64,000 nucleotides of DNA from Terriglobia bacterium (GCA_020072585.1 JAIQGL010000010.1:142750-206749); one strand, 5' to 3'. Positions 7,695 through 16,270 are shown, counted from the stretch's first letter. A program made the numbers and translations. The notes: generated from the sequence alone by a model not told the origin.

Positions 7695-8147
7695 ATGATG
7701 GAAAAGCTCTACGTGCTATATGATCCGAAATGCGAGCTGTGCGAACGGCTGAAAGACTGGCTGCTTATACAACGAACCTGGCTGGGCTTGTGTATGGTCC
7801 CGGCCGGTTCTGAGAAGGCGCAAAAGATGTTTCCTGAGCTGCAACAGGTGGCCACGTGCAACGACTTGGTCGTCATCAGCGATGATGGGCAGGTCTACCT
7901 GAACAACTCAGCCTGGATCATGGCGCTTTATGCCCTGGAAGACTATCGTGAATGGGCCTGCCGGCTGGCGCATCCGATGATTGCGCCGTTTGTGCGGCAG
8001 GCCTTTGAGATGATTTCCAAAAACCGCCACACTATTTCCCGCTGGCTGAGCCATGACCGGCCGGAAGAGATAGCGGGCGAACTACGTAAAGTTCCGCTGG
8101 CGCCGTGTGCGGTGCCGGGCGAAACAGTATCGGATTATCTGCGATGA
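7695..8147 (+). CDS. DCC (DUF393) thiol-disulfide oxidoreductase-like protein
   Basis: This 150-residue protein opens with LYVLYDPKCELC, giving the YDxxCxxC motif of the DCC family (Cys13 and Cys16), a thioredoxin-like fold of poorly defined function. The later residues (INNSAWIMALYAL-like helix and WACRLAHP) fit the family. It overlaps the TetR gene by four bases (ATGA), so the two are co-translated. Family assignment rests on the N-terminal motif and length. Confidence 0.75.
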   Translation: MMEKLYVLYDPKCELCERLKDWLLIQRTWLGLCMVPAGSEKAQKMFPELQQVATCNDLVVISDDGQVYLNNSAWIMALYALEDYREWACRLAHPMIAPFVRQAFEMISKNRHTISRWLSHDRPEEIAGELRKVPLAPCAVPGETVSDYLR

Positions 8148-8827
8148 ATGTGCCTGCAATGAAAACACGTCCTACGCCGCGCGCGGAAGATACGCGCCGG
8201 CGGATCTATGAAGCTGCCATGGAACTCTTCCGCGAGAAGGGTTTTGAGCAGACCACCATGCGTGACATTGCGGCCAAGGCCGGAGTGGCGCTGGGTGGCG
8301 CTTATTACTACTTCTCGCAAAAGGAAGCCATTGTCCTGGCTTTTTACCATGAGATGCAGGAGGGCAGCCACGAGGCCGTTCTTGAATCCATGGCCGGCCA
8401 TAAGAAGCTGAAGGACCGTATCCGCTGCGTGGTGGAAAAGCGCTTTGAATTGCTCGCGCCCAACCGCAAGTTCTGTGATGCGCTTTTCCGCCATGCTCCG
8501 GACAGCAAAGATCCGCTTTCACCTTTCAGTGAAGAGACACGGCCCATCCGCGAACGCGCCATTGAGCATCTGCGCATTGCGCTTGAAGGCGGCGACGTAA
8601 AAGTGCCCGCCGATCTTAAGCCACAGCTTCCCTACCTGCTTTGGCTCTACCAGATGGGGCTGATTCTGTTCTGGCTCTATGACCGATCCGAAAACCAGCA
8701 ACGCACACAAAAGCTTGTGGAAAAGAGCCTGGGACTGCTGGTGACTTTGCTCAAGCTTTCCGGCCTGCCGCTGATGAAGCCGGTAAGAAAGACGGCGCTG
8801 GAGCTAGTGGAGACGATTGCGCCGTAG
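8144..8827 (+). CDS. TetR family transcriptional regulator
   Basis: About 227 residues from the ATG overlapping the DCC stop codon. A second ATG is at 8159. The HTH is classical: RRRIYEAAMELFREKGFEQT, then TMRDIAAKAGVALGGAYYYF, then SQKEAIV. The C-terminal ligand domain is all-helical and long. TetR proteins repress by binding palindromes and are released by small ligands. The likely operators are the palindromes at 6978-7047 and possibly 7597-7610. Its stop abuts the stop of the convergent gene at 8828. Confidence 0.93.
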   Translation: MNVPAMKTRPTPRAEDTRRRIYEAAMELFREKGFEQTTMRDIAAKAGVALGGAYYYFSQKEAIVLAFYHEMQEGSHEAVLESMAGHKKLKDRIRCVVEKRFELLAPNRKFCDALFRHAPDSKDPLSPFSEETRPIRERAIEHLRIALEGGDVKVPADLKPQLPYLLWLYQMGLILFWLYDRSENQQRTQKLVEKSLGLLVTLLKLSGLPLMKPVRKTALELVETIAP

Positions 8828-9394
8828 CTAGGCGACTGCCGAGGACGAGTTTTCGGCTTGATGGTATTGCCGCCAGGCAAACCAAGCCAGCGTTCCCACC
8901 ATTCCGGCCCAGGCCAGTAACCGCGTGAAGTTGCCGATCTGAATGGCATGGGGCAGCAAACCCAGGCTGGAGAAGATGCGCACCCAGTCATGCTGCGCCT
9001 CGTCGGCTGCGGCGCCGACGGTCACAAGCGGAAGCTCGAGCCTTAAGGCGTCCGCCATGTAAGTGGCGACGCCGGTGAGGCTGTGAAAAAACGCAAAAGC
9101 ACAGAAGACCGTACCGGGAAGCTCGCGGCGAACGGCAAAGCTGACCGCCAGCGACGCGGGCACGATCAGTTGCAGCAGTGTTCCGCCCCAGAGCCCGAGC
9201 GTTTCTCCCAGCCAGCCAAAAAGAAGGTGCCCGCCTTCATGAATGGGCAGATGGACGTTATCAAGCAGCGTGAGCTGGCCCCAGTTGCTGGCGAGATAGA
9301 AAAGCAGGATGGCGTAAAAGGCGAGCCAGCCGAAGAGCTGCGCCCTGGAGATAGGCTTCCACTCGATTTCTGGAAGATGCATTGATTTATGCAT
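8828..9394 (-). CDS. Membrane protein with HEGGH motif, putative M50-like metalloprotease
   Basis: This 188-residue protein has about five hydrophobic segments. The second is preceded by LDNVHLPIHEGGHLLFGWLGE, placing HExxH (His52-Glu53-Gly-Gly-His56) at the membrane interface, as in site-2 (M50-type) proteases. The third zinc ligand is unclear; an Asp in DEAQHDWVR is a candidate. The protein is short for an S2P and has no PDZ domain. It could also be a non-proteolytic relative. It is convergent with the TetR gene, with no bases between stops, and is not obviously in an operon. Confidence 0.6.
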   Translation of the reverse strand: MHKSMHLPEIEWKPISRAQLFGWLAFYAILLFYLASNWGQLTLLDNVHLPIHEGGHLLFGWLGETLGLWGGTLLQLIVPASLAVSFAVRRELPGTVFCAFAFFHSLTGVATYMADALRLELPLVTVGAAADEAQHDWVRIFSSLGLLPHAIQIGNFTRLLAWAGMVGTLAWFAWRQYHQAENSSSAVA

Positions 9395-9524
9395 ATCACA
9401 GGGAGAGCGGTGAAGGAGAGGTTATCAGCGCGGGAAACATTACTTTGGAGTGTGCCGCCCCACCAGAGCTCAGATCCTCCTTCGTTTACCCGGCGCTTAC
9501 TCGCCCGCTACTTTTGACGGATAA

Positions 9525-12158
9525 TTACTGCTTTGGTGTTCCTTGCGTTCCCGCGTTCAGATCGATATCACGGACGTTGGCAGGCGCAGGCGATAAGATA
9601 ACCGTCCGCGAGATTTCTTTCCCCTCGTGTTCCACTGCGATCGTGTACGTGCCGGCGGACAGGTTGCGGAAGATATACGCGCCGGTGGAACCGCTTTTAA
9701 CTTCCAGAGAAAGCTCTTTCAACCGCACCACAGCGCCGGCGATCGGGACCGTCTGTAGAGTGGTCTTGTCATAGACCATCACGCGTCCGCTGATGGAGCG
9801 CAGGGCCTTGACGGTAAATTGAGTGCTGGCCGGATTGCCTGACTCCACGGTGATGTCTTGCGCGGCCAGGTCCTGCAGGGCATATCCGGCGGGGTAAGAG
9901 TTTGACAGGGTGGCCACCGAATAGGTTCCGGACGCAAGCCCGGTGAAAGCAAATTTGCCGGTGACGCCGGTCTGCCCGCGGCGCGTGACCTTCTCGCCTT
10001 TCAATTCCACGGTAACTCCGTTGATGCCGGTACCTGCGTCATTGAGCACAAAGCCGAAGATTTGTCCTTTGGCGAAGTTGACTCCAAAATCGACTGTGGC
10101 ATTCATGTCTACAGTAGCCGGGGAATCAGTGGTGTAAAAAAAAGGCTCGGCGCTCTGCAGCTTTGCTTCAACACGATGTACGCCGAAGGGCACATGATGG
10201 AATGAGTAATAACCGCCGGAGTCAGTACGGGTGACGCGGTTCTCGTCGAGCCGGACTTCAACGCCGCTGAGCGCGGGCGCCCGCGCGTTGTAAAGACCGG
10301 CGGAGTCGTCGTCACGAAAGATGTGACCCTGGATCATGCCGTGGCGGCCGGGCAGCAGCAGTCCGGGGACGCTAAAGAAGCGGTGTTGCAATGAAATGCT
10401 GAACAGCGGATGCGTGGTGGCAACGCCGTTGTTGGCGGTGCGGACCATTGACGCGGAGCCGACAATGTCATTGGCAGACCTGAGCCGTTGCGAGTAACTG
10501 ACGGTGGCGGTGGTAAGAATAAAGTGGCCCTGCAACAGCTCAGTGTTGCTGTTGAAATAACTCAGGTCGAGCTTGCGCCGGGACTGGTTGCGTGAGATCC
10601 AGCTCATGGCTGCGCTCAGATCATTGCGCGAAGGAGCCAGGTTGACGGTGAAAGCATTGGTGAATCCCAGAAGCTGCAGCAGAGCGGTGTTGCGAAGCAG
10701 ATCAGCAAGTTGCTCAGGCGTGGAAGCGACGATGCCGGCGCGGTCAAGCGCGTCCTGCAATCCGGGAATCTGCGAGAAGATAGCGGCAAGAGTGGGCACT
10801 TGAACGTCATGCCGGAAAAAACCGCTCAACTGAAATGCCCCGGCGGAAGCGCGCGCGTTGACGGCGAAATCATTGCCGCCGCCTCCACCTTCTATATTCA
10901 CGGTGCGCTGATACTGGAATCCGGCACCGAAATGCCGCGATGAATAGTCCACTCCAGTGGGCAGATTGAGCGTGGTGATGCGCGGCCCCGCGGGAATTTT
11001 GGATTGGAAAGTAGCGTAGGCGCCGCCGCCGTTCACGGAAAAGTAACGGTTCAACTTGAAGTTGAGAAGACTGCTGGTAGTGAAGGTGCTCTGGCTCAGC
11101 GTGGAAAAATTGTAGTCTGACTGGTTCAGGTCCAGGCTGGCGTAAAGCCGCTCACTCAGCTTGCGGCTGGCATTGACGTCAGCAAACGTTCCGTGTTGAT
11201 TGTTGACAGCCAGAGAGGCAAAGTTGCGCGACTGGCTGCGGAAGCCGCCTGTGACGTGGGTGCGCTTGTCATCATAACTGCCACGCGCAGCAAAACCTAC
11301 GCCATGGCTCATTCCCAGTTCGGCCAGGAAATTACCTTTATCAGTGAACTTGAGCCGGTACACCAGAGAACCAACCGCGCCATTGCTGGAGAACGCCCGC
11401 TGGCTATCAGGATTCTGGAAGTAATAAGCATTGGCTTCAAGAGAGTTTGCATCATTGAGACGAAAGAGCCGCGAGATGCCCGCAGTGTACTCACGATCCG
11501 TAGCAAGGAAAAGCCCTTGAAACGTGGCGATGGAGGTAAAGCCACCATGGAATTGCCATGGCCCCTGGCGCAGGTGGAAGCCGCGAACCAGAAAGCCATC
11601 CAGCGTAAGCGGCGAGTTGCCGACATTCTTGTCAACGAAAGTCATGTCAGTGTTGGGGTGGTTGATCTGGTACGCGAGAAAAGGAAAACCGACGACCGAA
11701 GTGGAATCGCCGGCGGAAAACAGGTTGGCGTTGATCACCTGCATTCGGGTGAAGGACTTCCCTTCTGTGCGCTTGAATTCAACGGAGTTGGTGATCTGAC
11801 TGGGATCCGAGTTGTAGCGGAACTCATAGGTCCCGTTTTCACCGGTGCCCAGTCGTTCTGGCGGTTCAAAACCCGGAGGCAGCACCGGCGGCGGAATAGG
11901 AACGACCACTGCAAGAGTTTGAGCCCCGGCCGGAGTAACAATCATGATGTTCGTGGCGCCGGGCGCTTTGCCGAGAATTTCAACCATGCCATTGGCGGCG
12001 GTGGCGTCAGCGATGTTGGAATCGAGCGAGTACGCTGCGGTGGCGCCTGCAACCGGAAGCTGCACGGTCTTCTGGTATGCGACGGAAAGCGGAGATTGCC
12101 CATGGGCCGCGATCATGCAGGCGGTCCATAGCAGGACAATGCTCCAGAAGCGTTTCAT
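9525..12158 (-). CDS. Usher-like outer-membrane beta-barrel with three C-terminal CNA-B-like domains
   Basis: This 877-residue protein has a signal peptide (cleavage near AHGQ, residue 20). An N-terminal small beta domain (about 25-88) resembles the pilus/secretin N-terminal domain found in CpaC-type proteins. A long stretch of alternating strands (about 105-600) reads as an outer-membrane beta-barrel. Three tandem CNA-B/carboxypeptidase-regulatory modules follow (about 608-690, 698-785 and 786-865), each with the pattern GxV..D..G....G..V and an xDSGGYYSF- or TGKFAFTGL-type strand. It is translationally coupled (four-base overlap) to the chaperone-like gene and follows four subunit genes. 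The most economical reading is an export pore for those subunits, analogous to a fimbrial usher. It shows no clear homology to PapC-type ushers. The role is inference from context. Confidence 0.65.
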   Translation of the reverse strand: MKRFWSIVLLWTACMIAAHGQSPLSVAYQKTVQLPVAGATAAYSLDSNIADATAANGMVEILGKAPGATNIMIVTPAGAQTLAVVVPIPPPVLPPGFEPPERLGTGENGTYEFRYNSDPSQITNSVEFKRTEGKSFTRMQVINANLFSAGDSTSVVGFPFLAYQINHPNTDMTFVDKNVGNSPLTLDGFLVRGFHLRQGPWQFHGGFTSIATFQGLFLATDREYTAGISRLFRLNDANSLEANAYYFQNPDSQRAFSSNGAVGSLVYRLKFTDKGNFLAELGMSHGVGFAARGSYDDKRTHVTGGFRSQSRNFASLAVNNQHGTFADVNASRKLSERLYASLDLNQSDYNFSTLSQSTFTTSSLLNFKLNRYFSVNGGGAYATFQSKIPAGPRITTLNLPTGVDYSSRHFGAGFQYQRTVNIEGGGGGNDFAVNARASAGAFQLSGFFRHDVQVPTLAAIFSQIPGLQDALDRAGIVASTPEQLADLLRNTALLQLLGFTNAFTVNLAPSRNDLSAAMSWISRNQSRRKLDLSYFNSNTELLQGHFILTTATVSYSQRLRSANDIVGSASMVRTANNGVATTHPLFSISLQHRFFSVPGLLLPGRHGMIQGHIFRDDDSAGLYNARAPALSGVEVRLDENRVTRTDSGGYYSFHHVPFGVHRVEAKLQSAEPFFYTTDSPATVDMNATVDFGVNFAKGQIFGFVLNDAGTGINGVTVELKGEKVTRRGQTGVTGKFAFTGLASGTYSVATLSNSYPAGYALQDLAAQDITVESGNPASTQFTVKALRSISGRVMVYDKTTLQTVPIAGAVVRLKELSLEVKSGSTGAYIFRNLSAGTYTIAVEHEGKEISRTVILSPAPANVRDIDLNAGTQGTPKQ

Positions 12159-13039
12159 TTTTTGAGGGCTTCAGTTTTAGGAGCTGGAGTTTTCGGCGCT
12201 TCGGTTTTGGGAACTTCAAATGCCGCTTCACTGGTGAGGGTCTTGCCTTCAAACTGGAATGAACAAAGTGCGCGGTAGCTTCCAGGAGGCAGGTCGCCAG
12301 GATACTCAGCGGAAAATTCCAGCCGCTCACCGGGCAGCAGCCGTTGTGGATCAAATGTGGCCTTCCCCACCAGAGAGCCGCCGGAGTTCAACACTACCGC
12401 AGCGCCTTCCGGCAGCACAGGTTCGGCTCCGGAATTGGAAATCCATTGCGCAATCTTCATGTTTGCGGATTCGCTCGCAGGATTCACACGCACGGGCTCA
12501 GGCTGGAGCTTTACATTGTCAGTAAGGTTGAAGGTGATCAGCGCCCCGAGCGATGCCGTCATGCCGACGGCGCCGGAAGATGTGGGCAGTTTGTCTGTGC
12601 CGCGAAACATGGCCACTACAGCACGGATATTGGTCTGCGCCGGCAAGGTAAGACGGACATCGACCGAGACGGAAGAATAAGGTTTGACCAGAACAGTCTT
12701 TTGCGCAAAGACCGCGGTCGCGGCAATGCTATTGGGCGTTTCACCGGCGGCAACAAAGATGCGCTTACCGTTTTTGATGATCACATCTTCGGCAACCATC
12801 TCAAAGGCAAAGTCACGCGCCGTTTGATTTGTAAGCGTGAGAGTCTGCGTGAGTCCCTGGCCGAAATTGCCTTTGGCCATAACAACAGCAGGACTCAGCG
12901 AGATGGATGGCTTTTCCGCTACCGGAGCAGCGGCAGGACTCTGCGCTGGAGACACGGGCGCAACCTGCGCGCCCAGAAAAGCAGAAAAGCAGAGAAACAT
13001 GATGCAGACGCTGAGGCGCATTGGCGCGAGCAACGTCAT
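12155..13039 (-). CDS. Periplasmic Ig-like chaperone candidate
   Basis: About 294 residues from the ATG at 13039, one base after the upstream stop. A longer start at 13072 would overlap the previous gene and spoil the signal peptide. The signal peptide is followed by an Ala/Pro linker and an Ig-like domain starting SISLSPAVVMAKGNFGQGLT, with strands such as QTLTLTNQTARDFAFEM. A second strand-rich domain contains a typical RLLPGERLEFSAEYPGDL turn. The tail is Lys/Pro/Thr rich (KTEAPKTPAPKTEALKK). The layout (Ig domain, post-signal segment, two domains) recalls PapD-type chaperones, but I see no PapD signature. DUF916-like Ig proteins are the alternative. Position between subunits and usher-like gene supports a chaperone role. 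Confidence 0.6.
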   Translation of the reverse strand: MTLLAPMRLSVCIMFLCFSAFLGAQVAPVSPAQSPAAAPVAEKPSISLSPAVVMAKGNFGQGLTQTLTLTNQTARDFAFEMVAEDVIIKNGKRIFVAAGETPNSIAATAVFAQKTVLVKPYSSVSVDVRLTLPAQTNIRAVVAMFRGTDKLPTSSGAVGMTASLGALITFNLTDNVKLQPEPVRVNPASESANMKIAQWISNSGAEPVLPEGAAVVLNSGGSLVGKATFDPQRLLPGERLEFSAEYPGDLPPGSYRALCSFQFEGKTLTSEAAFEVPKTEAPKTPAPKTEALKK

Positions 13040-13040
13040 A

Positions 13041-13583
13041 TTAGTTTGGGATGACCTGAAAAATAATCGCATTGTGCAGTTGAGAGTTCTTCTCCGTCAG
13101 AGATGTGGGCACTTCAATTTCGAGACGGTGCATGATCGTTGGTCCGATCCGCGCCTGGCCCTGAACAAGTTGTGGGACCGTTTCAAGAGCGATCCCGTCC
13201 AGGCGAAAAGTGTAAGCAGTGTCAGGTACGGCGAGAGCGGCCAGGACAGCAGCACTGGTTGCATGCTGCGAGCCATTCTGTATGCTCATGCCAAACCTGG
13301 TTGTAACAACAAAGCGTCCTGGAAGCTTTTGCACCTGGACGTTGGGGATCTGTGCCCCGCTTGCGTTAGAAACAGTTCCCAGATTCAGGCTGCGCTGGCC
13401 GGAGGCGCCGCCGGTCAAAGCGGCTCCATCCGGCGCGCTGACGAAATTCACCGAGATAGTTCCTTCAGTTTCAGACTTCATGGAAATTGCGGTGGAGGTT
13501 CGTTTACTCGAGCCTTTGCGTTGCGCCCATCCGTTGGTCATGAGGGAGGAACCGAACAACAATAACGGCAGGACAAAACGCAA
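13041..13583 (-). CDS. Secreted fibre subunit-like protein D
   Basis: A 180-residue secreted protein that probably uses a TTG start. SD-like GGAGGT lies at 13595-13600, 11 bases before it, and no ATG fits. After the signal peptide (cleavage near WAQ) it shares the family pattern: ISVNFVSAPDGAALTGG, then a LNLGTVS strand, and it ends NAIIFQVIPN, a divergent form of the conserved C-terminal strand. It is the most divergent of the four subunits and lies next to the chaperone-like gene, so it could be an adaptor or tip subunit. That is a guess. Confidence 0.65.
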   Translation of the reverse strand: MRFVLPLLLFGSSLMTNGWAQRKGSSKRTSTAISMKSETEGTISVNFVSAPDGAALTGGASGQRSLNLGTVSNASGAQIPNVQVQKLPGRFVVTTRFGMSIQNGSQHATSAAVLAALAVPDTAYTFRLDGIALETVPQLVQGQARIGPTIMHRLEIEVPTSLTEKNSQLHNAIIFQVIPN

Positions 13584-13684
13584 ATCTATGTCGCACCTCC
13601 GCGCCAGCTCTTAATCCATGTTCATGCCTTGCATACAAATACTGGCCACTTCCATTAAACCCTTAATTGGCCGTGGCCTGGTAA

Positions 13685-14122
13685 TTAATGGTGTTGCTGA
13701 TAACGGTTCCGCTGGCCAGCCGCGGACGCATTGGTGACCGGAGTGCCGCCAACCGTCCATGCGTTCACTGCATCTGCCGCACCAAGTTGCGCTGTCAGGG
13801 TGTAGTTCGCGCTGGCCGAGTTGGTCTTGGAAACCTGCACATCAACCGCGGAGCTGACGGTAAAGTTGGTCGCGGTTGTTGTGCGGACAACGCCCGCGCC
13901 TACCGCGCCAAACGCCGACACGTTGCCGAAGGCCAGCGTGGCAGCGTTGGTGCCAGAGCCAGTCAAGGCAACGCCGGCGGCATCTGAGTTGAATACCAGT
14001 TGGATCGATCCATTCACCGTGGCGGTCACGGTAAGCGTGCCGTTGGCTGTGGTTTGGGCAACGGCAGCCGATGAAATCATCATCAGCGCCGCAAAGATGG
14101 TTAACAGTACTACTTTCCTCAT
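13685..14122 (-). pseudogene. Fibre subunit-like protein C, with internal deletion and frameshift
   Basis: From the ATG at 14122 (preceded by GGAGAGG) the frame codes for 145 residues: signal peptide ending VAQ, then a domain very like its neighbour (GTNAATLAFGNVSAFG against GTNAATANFGAVSAFG). It ends in the non-family tail SAAGQRNRYQQHH at 13685. In the +1 frame the same DNA reads LASGTVISNTINYQATAN and stops at 13663, which is the conserved C-terminal signature of the family. About 30-35 codons present in the sister genes between TNAS and this signature are missing. So the gene has suffered a deletion that is not a multiple of three, or contains a sequencing/assembly error. Without the C-terminal strand the product should not assemble normally. 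Confidence 0.7.
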
Positions 14123-14199
14123 TGTTGTTCCTCTCCTCAATTCGAACTTCAAAAGTTGTTACTCAACACCTGCTCTGCGAAATTCGCAGTGCGGAATCC

Positions 14200-14763
14200 T
14201 CAATTGGCCGTGGCCGTAAAATTAATCGTCGTCGTAATCGGCGCACCCACCGCTGGACCGCCAGCACCCGGCGCTGCCGTGGAGACCACCAGGTCCAAAT
14301 TGTGCGCAATGTCCGTGTTGTAGCCGGCGTTGGTCTGAATCGTCTGCGACGCCGTGGTCAGGGTGACCGCATCCACCTTATAGCTAAGACCCGTAGGCGC
14401 CGCAGCGGCCAGATTGGCAGTCAGCGTATAGGTGGTGCTGGTCAATCCGCCCTGGATTACCTGCACATCAAAAATCGTCCGCACGGTGAAGTTAGCGGCA
14501 GTCACGCTGGGCCGGGTCACTCCAGCGGCAAGCGGACCGAAAGCAGAAACAGCGCCGAAGTTCGCGGTGGCGGCATTGGTGCCGGCAGCGCCCAGCGTTA
14601 CGCCCGCGGGATCGGTATCAAATTGCAGCGAGATGCCATTCTTGTTGATCAAAACGCCATTGATCACGCCAGTGGCCGTGGTCTGGGCCAGGGCCGATCC
14701 GCCGCAAAGAAGCATTGCCGCCAGGGCCGCGCCGCGCATGATCGAGATGTATGTCTTCAGCAT
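14200..14763 (-). CDS. Secreted fibre subunit-like protein B
   Basis: A 187-residue protein with a clear signal peptide (ALAAMLLCGGSALAQ) and an all-beta mature domain. Shared features with its neighbours are an opening NGISLQFDTDPAGVTLG strand, a GTNAAT.NFG.VSAFG block, a central tTYTLTANLAA strand, and the C-terminus TTTINFTATAN. The alternating hydrophobic C-terminal strand resembles the donor/acceptor strand of chaperone-usher subunits, but no known pilin family is recognisable. Eight bases separate it from subunit A upstream. Cell-surface or extracellular location is expected. Confidence 0.75.
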   Translation of the reverse strand: MLKTYISIMRGAALAAMLLCGGSALAQTTATGVINGVLINKNGISLQFDTDPAGVTLGAAGTNAATANFGAVSAFGPLAAGVTRPSVTAANFTVRTIFDVQVIQGGLTSTTYTLTANLAAAAPTGLSYKVDAVTLTTASQTIQTNAGYNTDIAHNLDLVVSTAAPGAGGPAVGAPITTTINFTATAN

Positions 14764-14771
14764 CGCAATAC

Positions 14772-15344
14772 CTAATTCGCCGTTGCCAGGAAAGTGATCG
14801 TCTCCAGCAATACCTGCGCCGGCACGTTGTTCCTGACCTGGACCTGCAATGTCTTGGTGATCCGCTGGCCAAAATTGTCAGCGGCATCCAGCGCCGTAAA
14901 ACCTGTGTTGGTCAGCGTGACGTTGTTGACGAGCCAGACAACGCCATTGGGCGGCGGCGTTGAAATCTGCGCGGCCAGCCGGTAGTTCGGGCTGCTGGAG
15001 TTGGCTTTGCTCACCACCACGTCAAACGCGCTTCTGACCTCATAAAATGCCGCCGTGATGTGCTGGTAATTCACGCAGGTTGAAGTATGGAAATTCCCGG
15101 GAAACGCGGCCGTACCTAGGTCGAGACCAACATTGTTGGTGCCAGCGTTGGTCAGGGGGCAGAAGCCAGTGGTCCCGACAGAAGGGTTGTCCTGGAAAAC
15201 CAGGCTGATGGAAGACTGCACGCTCATGGTGATGGTGAGCTGGCCGGAGCTGGTCTGCGCACCGGCGCTGGCGGCTAGAAGGCAGAGCATGGCGCTGAGT
15301 ATCAGCAGCACTTTTCTTCCGTCGAGATTGAATCTACAGTTCAT
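14772..15344 (-). CDS. Secreted fibre subunit-like protein A, first gene of the locus
   Basis: A 190-residue secreted protein with a signal peptide (cleavage near AGAQ). Mature sequence begins TSSGQLTITMSVQSSISLVF and ends LETITFLATAN, matching its paralogues. Unlike them it has two cysteines in the mature domain (GFCPLTNAG and STCVNYQ), which may form a disulfide. As the promoter-proximal gene it is probably the most abundant subunit. An unusually long non-coding leader (about 490 bases to the next gene) precedes it. Confidence 0.75.
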   Translation of the reverse strand: MNCRFNLDGRKVLLILSAMLCLLAASAGAQTSSGQLTITMSVQSSISLVFQDNPSVGTTGFCPLTNAGTNNVGLDLGTAAFPGNFHTSTCVNYQHITAAFYEVRSAFDVVVSKANSSSPNYRLAAQISTPPPNGVVWLVNNVTLTNTGFTALDAADNFGQRITKTLQVQVRNNVPAQVLLETITFLATAN

Positions 15345-15359
15345 CGCGTCAAAAGCAAG

Positions 15360-15482
15360 TCACCAGTTACATGTCTGGAACGGCCCGGGGTACAGTGCGT
15401 AGCGGCCTTCAGTACATTGGTCTTTCGTGATGACAAAGAGTCTAAGCTGAGTCTCTCGATCAGCAAACGGTACTTCGGTCAC
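15360..15482 (-). CDS. Possible 40-residue ORF just upstream of the fibre locus
   Basis: A GTG at 15482 opens a short frame that ends ALYPGPFQTCNW at 15360, only 15 bases before the first subunit gene. The composition looks protein-like (two Cys, mixed charge), but there is no good ribosome-binding site and codon bias is neutral. It could be a leader peptide, a gene remnant, or chance. Confidence 0.2.
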   Translation of the reverse strand: MTEVPFADRETQLRLFVITKDQCTEGRYALYPGPFQTCNW

Positions 15483-15834
15483 CAGCAGAACCTAAAGAAA
15501 ACACTTAGCTTTGAATGGATTACCTGAGTTTGGGCAAATCGTAAGCTTTGGTGGAACAGGGTGTCTATAAGGTTTTGCTTGCATTTGTGCCGGAATAGTC
15601 ATGGTGGGCTGTTAGGGTCATTGGTGATGCCGGAGCGCTCGGTCGAGACCTAGTATTGGTCGATCACCGTTGCGCCAGCGCCGCGCCCGCCGCCGGTTCA
15701 GCCTCTGTGCCGAACTCGAACAAAACTCGTGCATCCACCGCCCTGGGTATCAGCAACCTTGTTTCTCCATTTAAAATGTTAAGCAGCAAACGCGGGGGAT
15801 TCTCCGCATTCAGGTATTTCCCAGGTCACCGCGC
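15483..15834. other. Intergenic leader between fibre locus and DksA-like gene
   Basis: Divergent promoters are expected here. I see no recognisable riboswitch, terminator or gene. The stretch is less GC-rich near 15500-15600. Confidence 0.4.
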
Positions 15835-16182
15835 ATGGACAAGAGCAGAATCAAAAAGTTTGAAGATATCCTCAGCAAAAAACGCGAGGAGCTACGCCTG
15901 AGCCTGAGCCGCTCACAGGAAGACCGGCAGGAGGCGCAGGAGTTTGGACGCGACGAAGGAGACCGCGCGACCGCGTCGCTCTCAAAGGAGATGGTCTTCC
16001 GGCAGAAGGCGCAGGAGCGCGGACTGCTGATGCTGGTGGATGCGGCGCTGGGCCGGATCAGCCAGGGCACGTTTGGCGAGTGCCTGAACTGCGGACAGGA
16101 GATTGGCGCGAACCGGCTGAATGCCGTCCCGTGGAGCCGCTATTGCATTACCTGCCAGGAGCTGATCGTGGAGCAGGGCTAG
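15835..16182 (+). CDS. TraR/DksA-type zinc-finger protein
   Basis: This 115-residue protein has an N-terminal coiled-coil (about residues 5-75, rich in Glu/Arg: KKREELRLSLSRSQEDRQE) and a four-cysteine zinc finger, CLNCG near 87-90 and CITCQ near 108-111. This matches the DksA/TraR family, whose members insert the coiled-coil into the RNA polymerase secondary channel. The coiled-coil tip would be around GRDEGDRATAS, with acidic residues comparable to those needed in DksA. It is shorter than E. coli DksA, more like the small acidobacterial homologues. It is monocistronic. Confidence 0.9.
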   Translation: MDKSRIKKFEDILSKKREELRLSLSRSQEDRQEAQEFGRDEGDRATASLSKEMVFRQKAQERGLLMLVDAALGRISQGTFGECLNCGQEIGANRLNAVPWSRYCITCQELIVEQG

Positions 16183-16270
16183 GGCAAGATTGCCAGAATT
16201 CCACAATTAAAGAAAGATCTCACCCGCTTCCGTCTTGCCGCGCTAAATTCTTTACCTAATGAACACCAGA

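Noticed and set aside
11193..12131. 312-residue plus-strand frame
   Set aside because: It lies entirely inside the usher-like gene on the other strand and has a composition typical of antisense frames; no ribosome-binding site.
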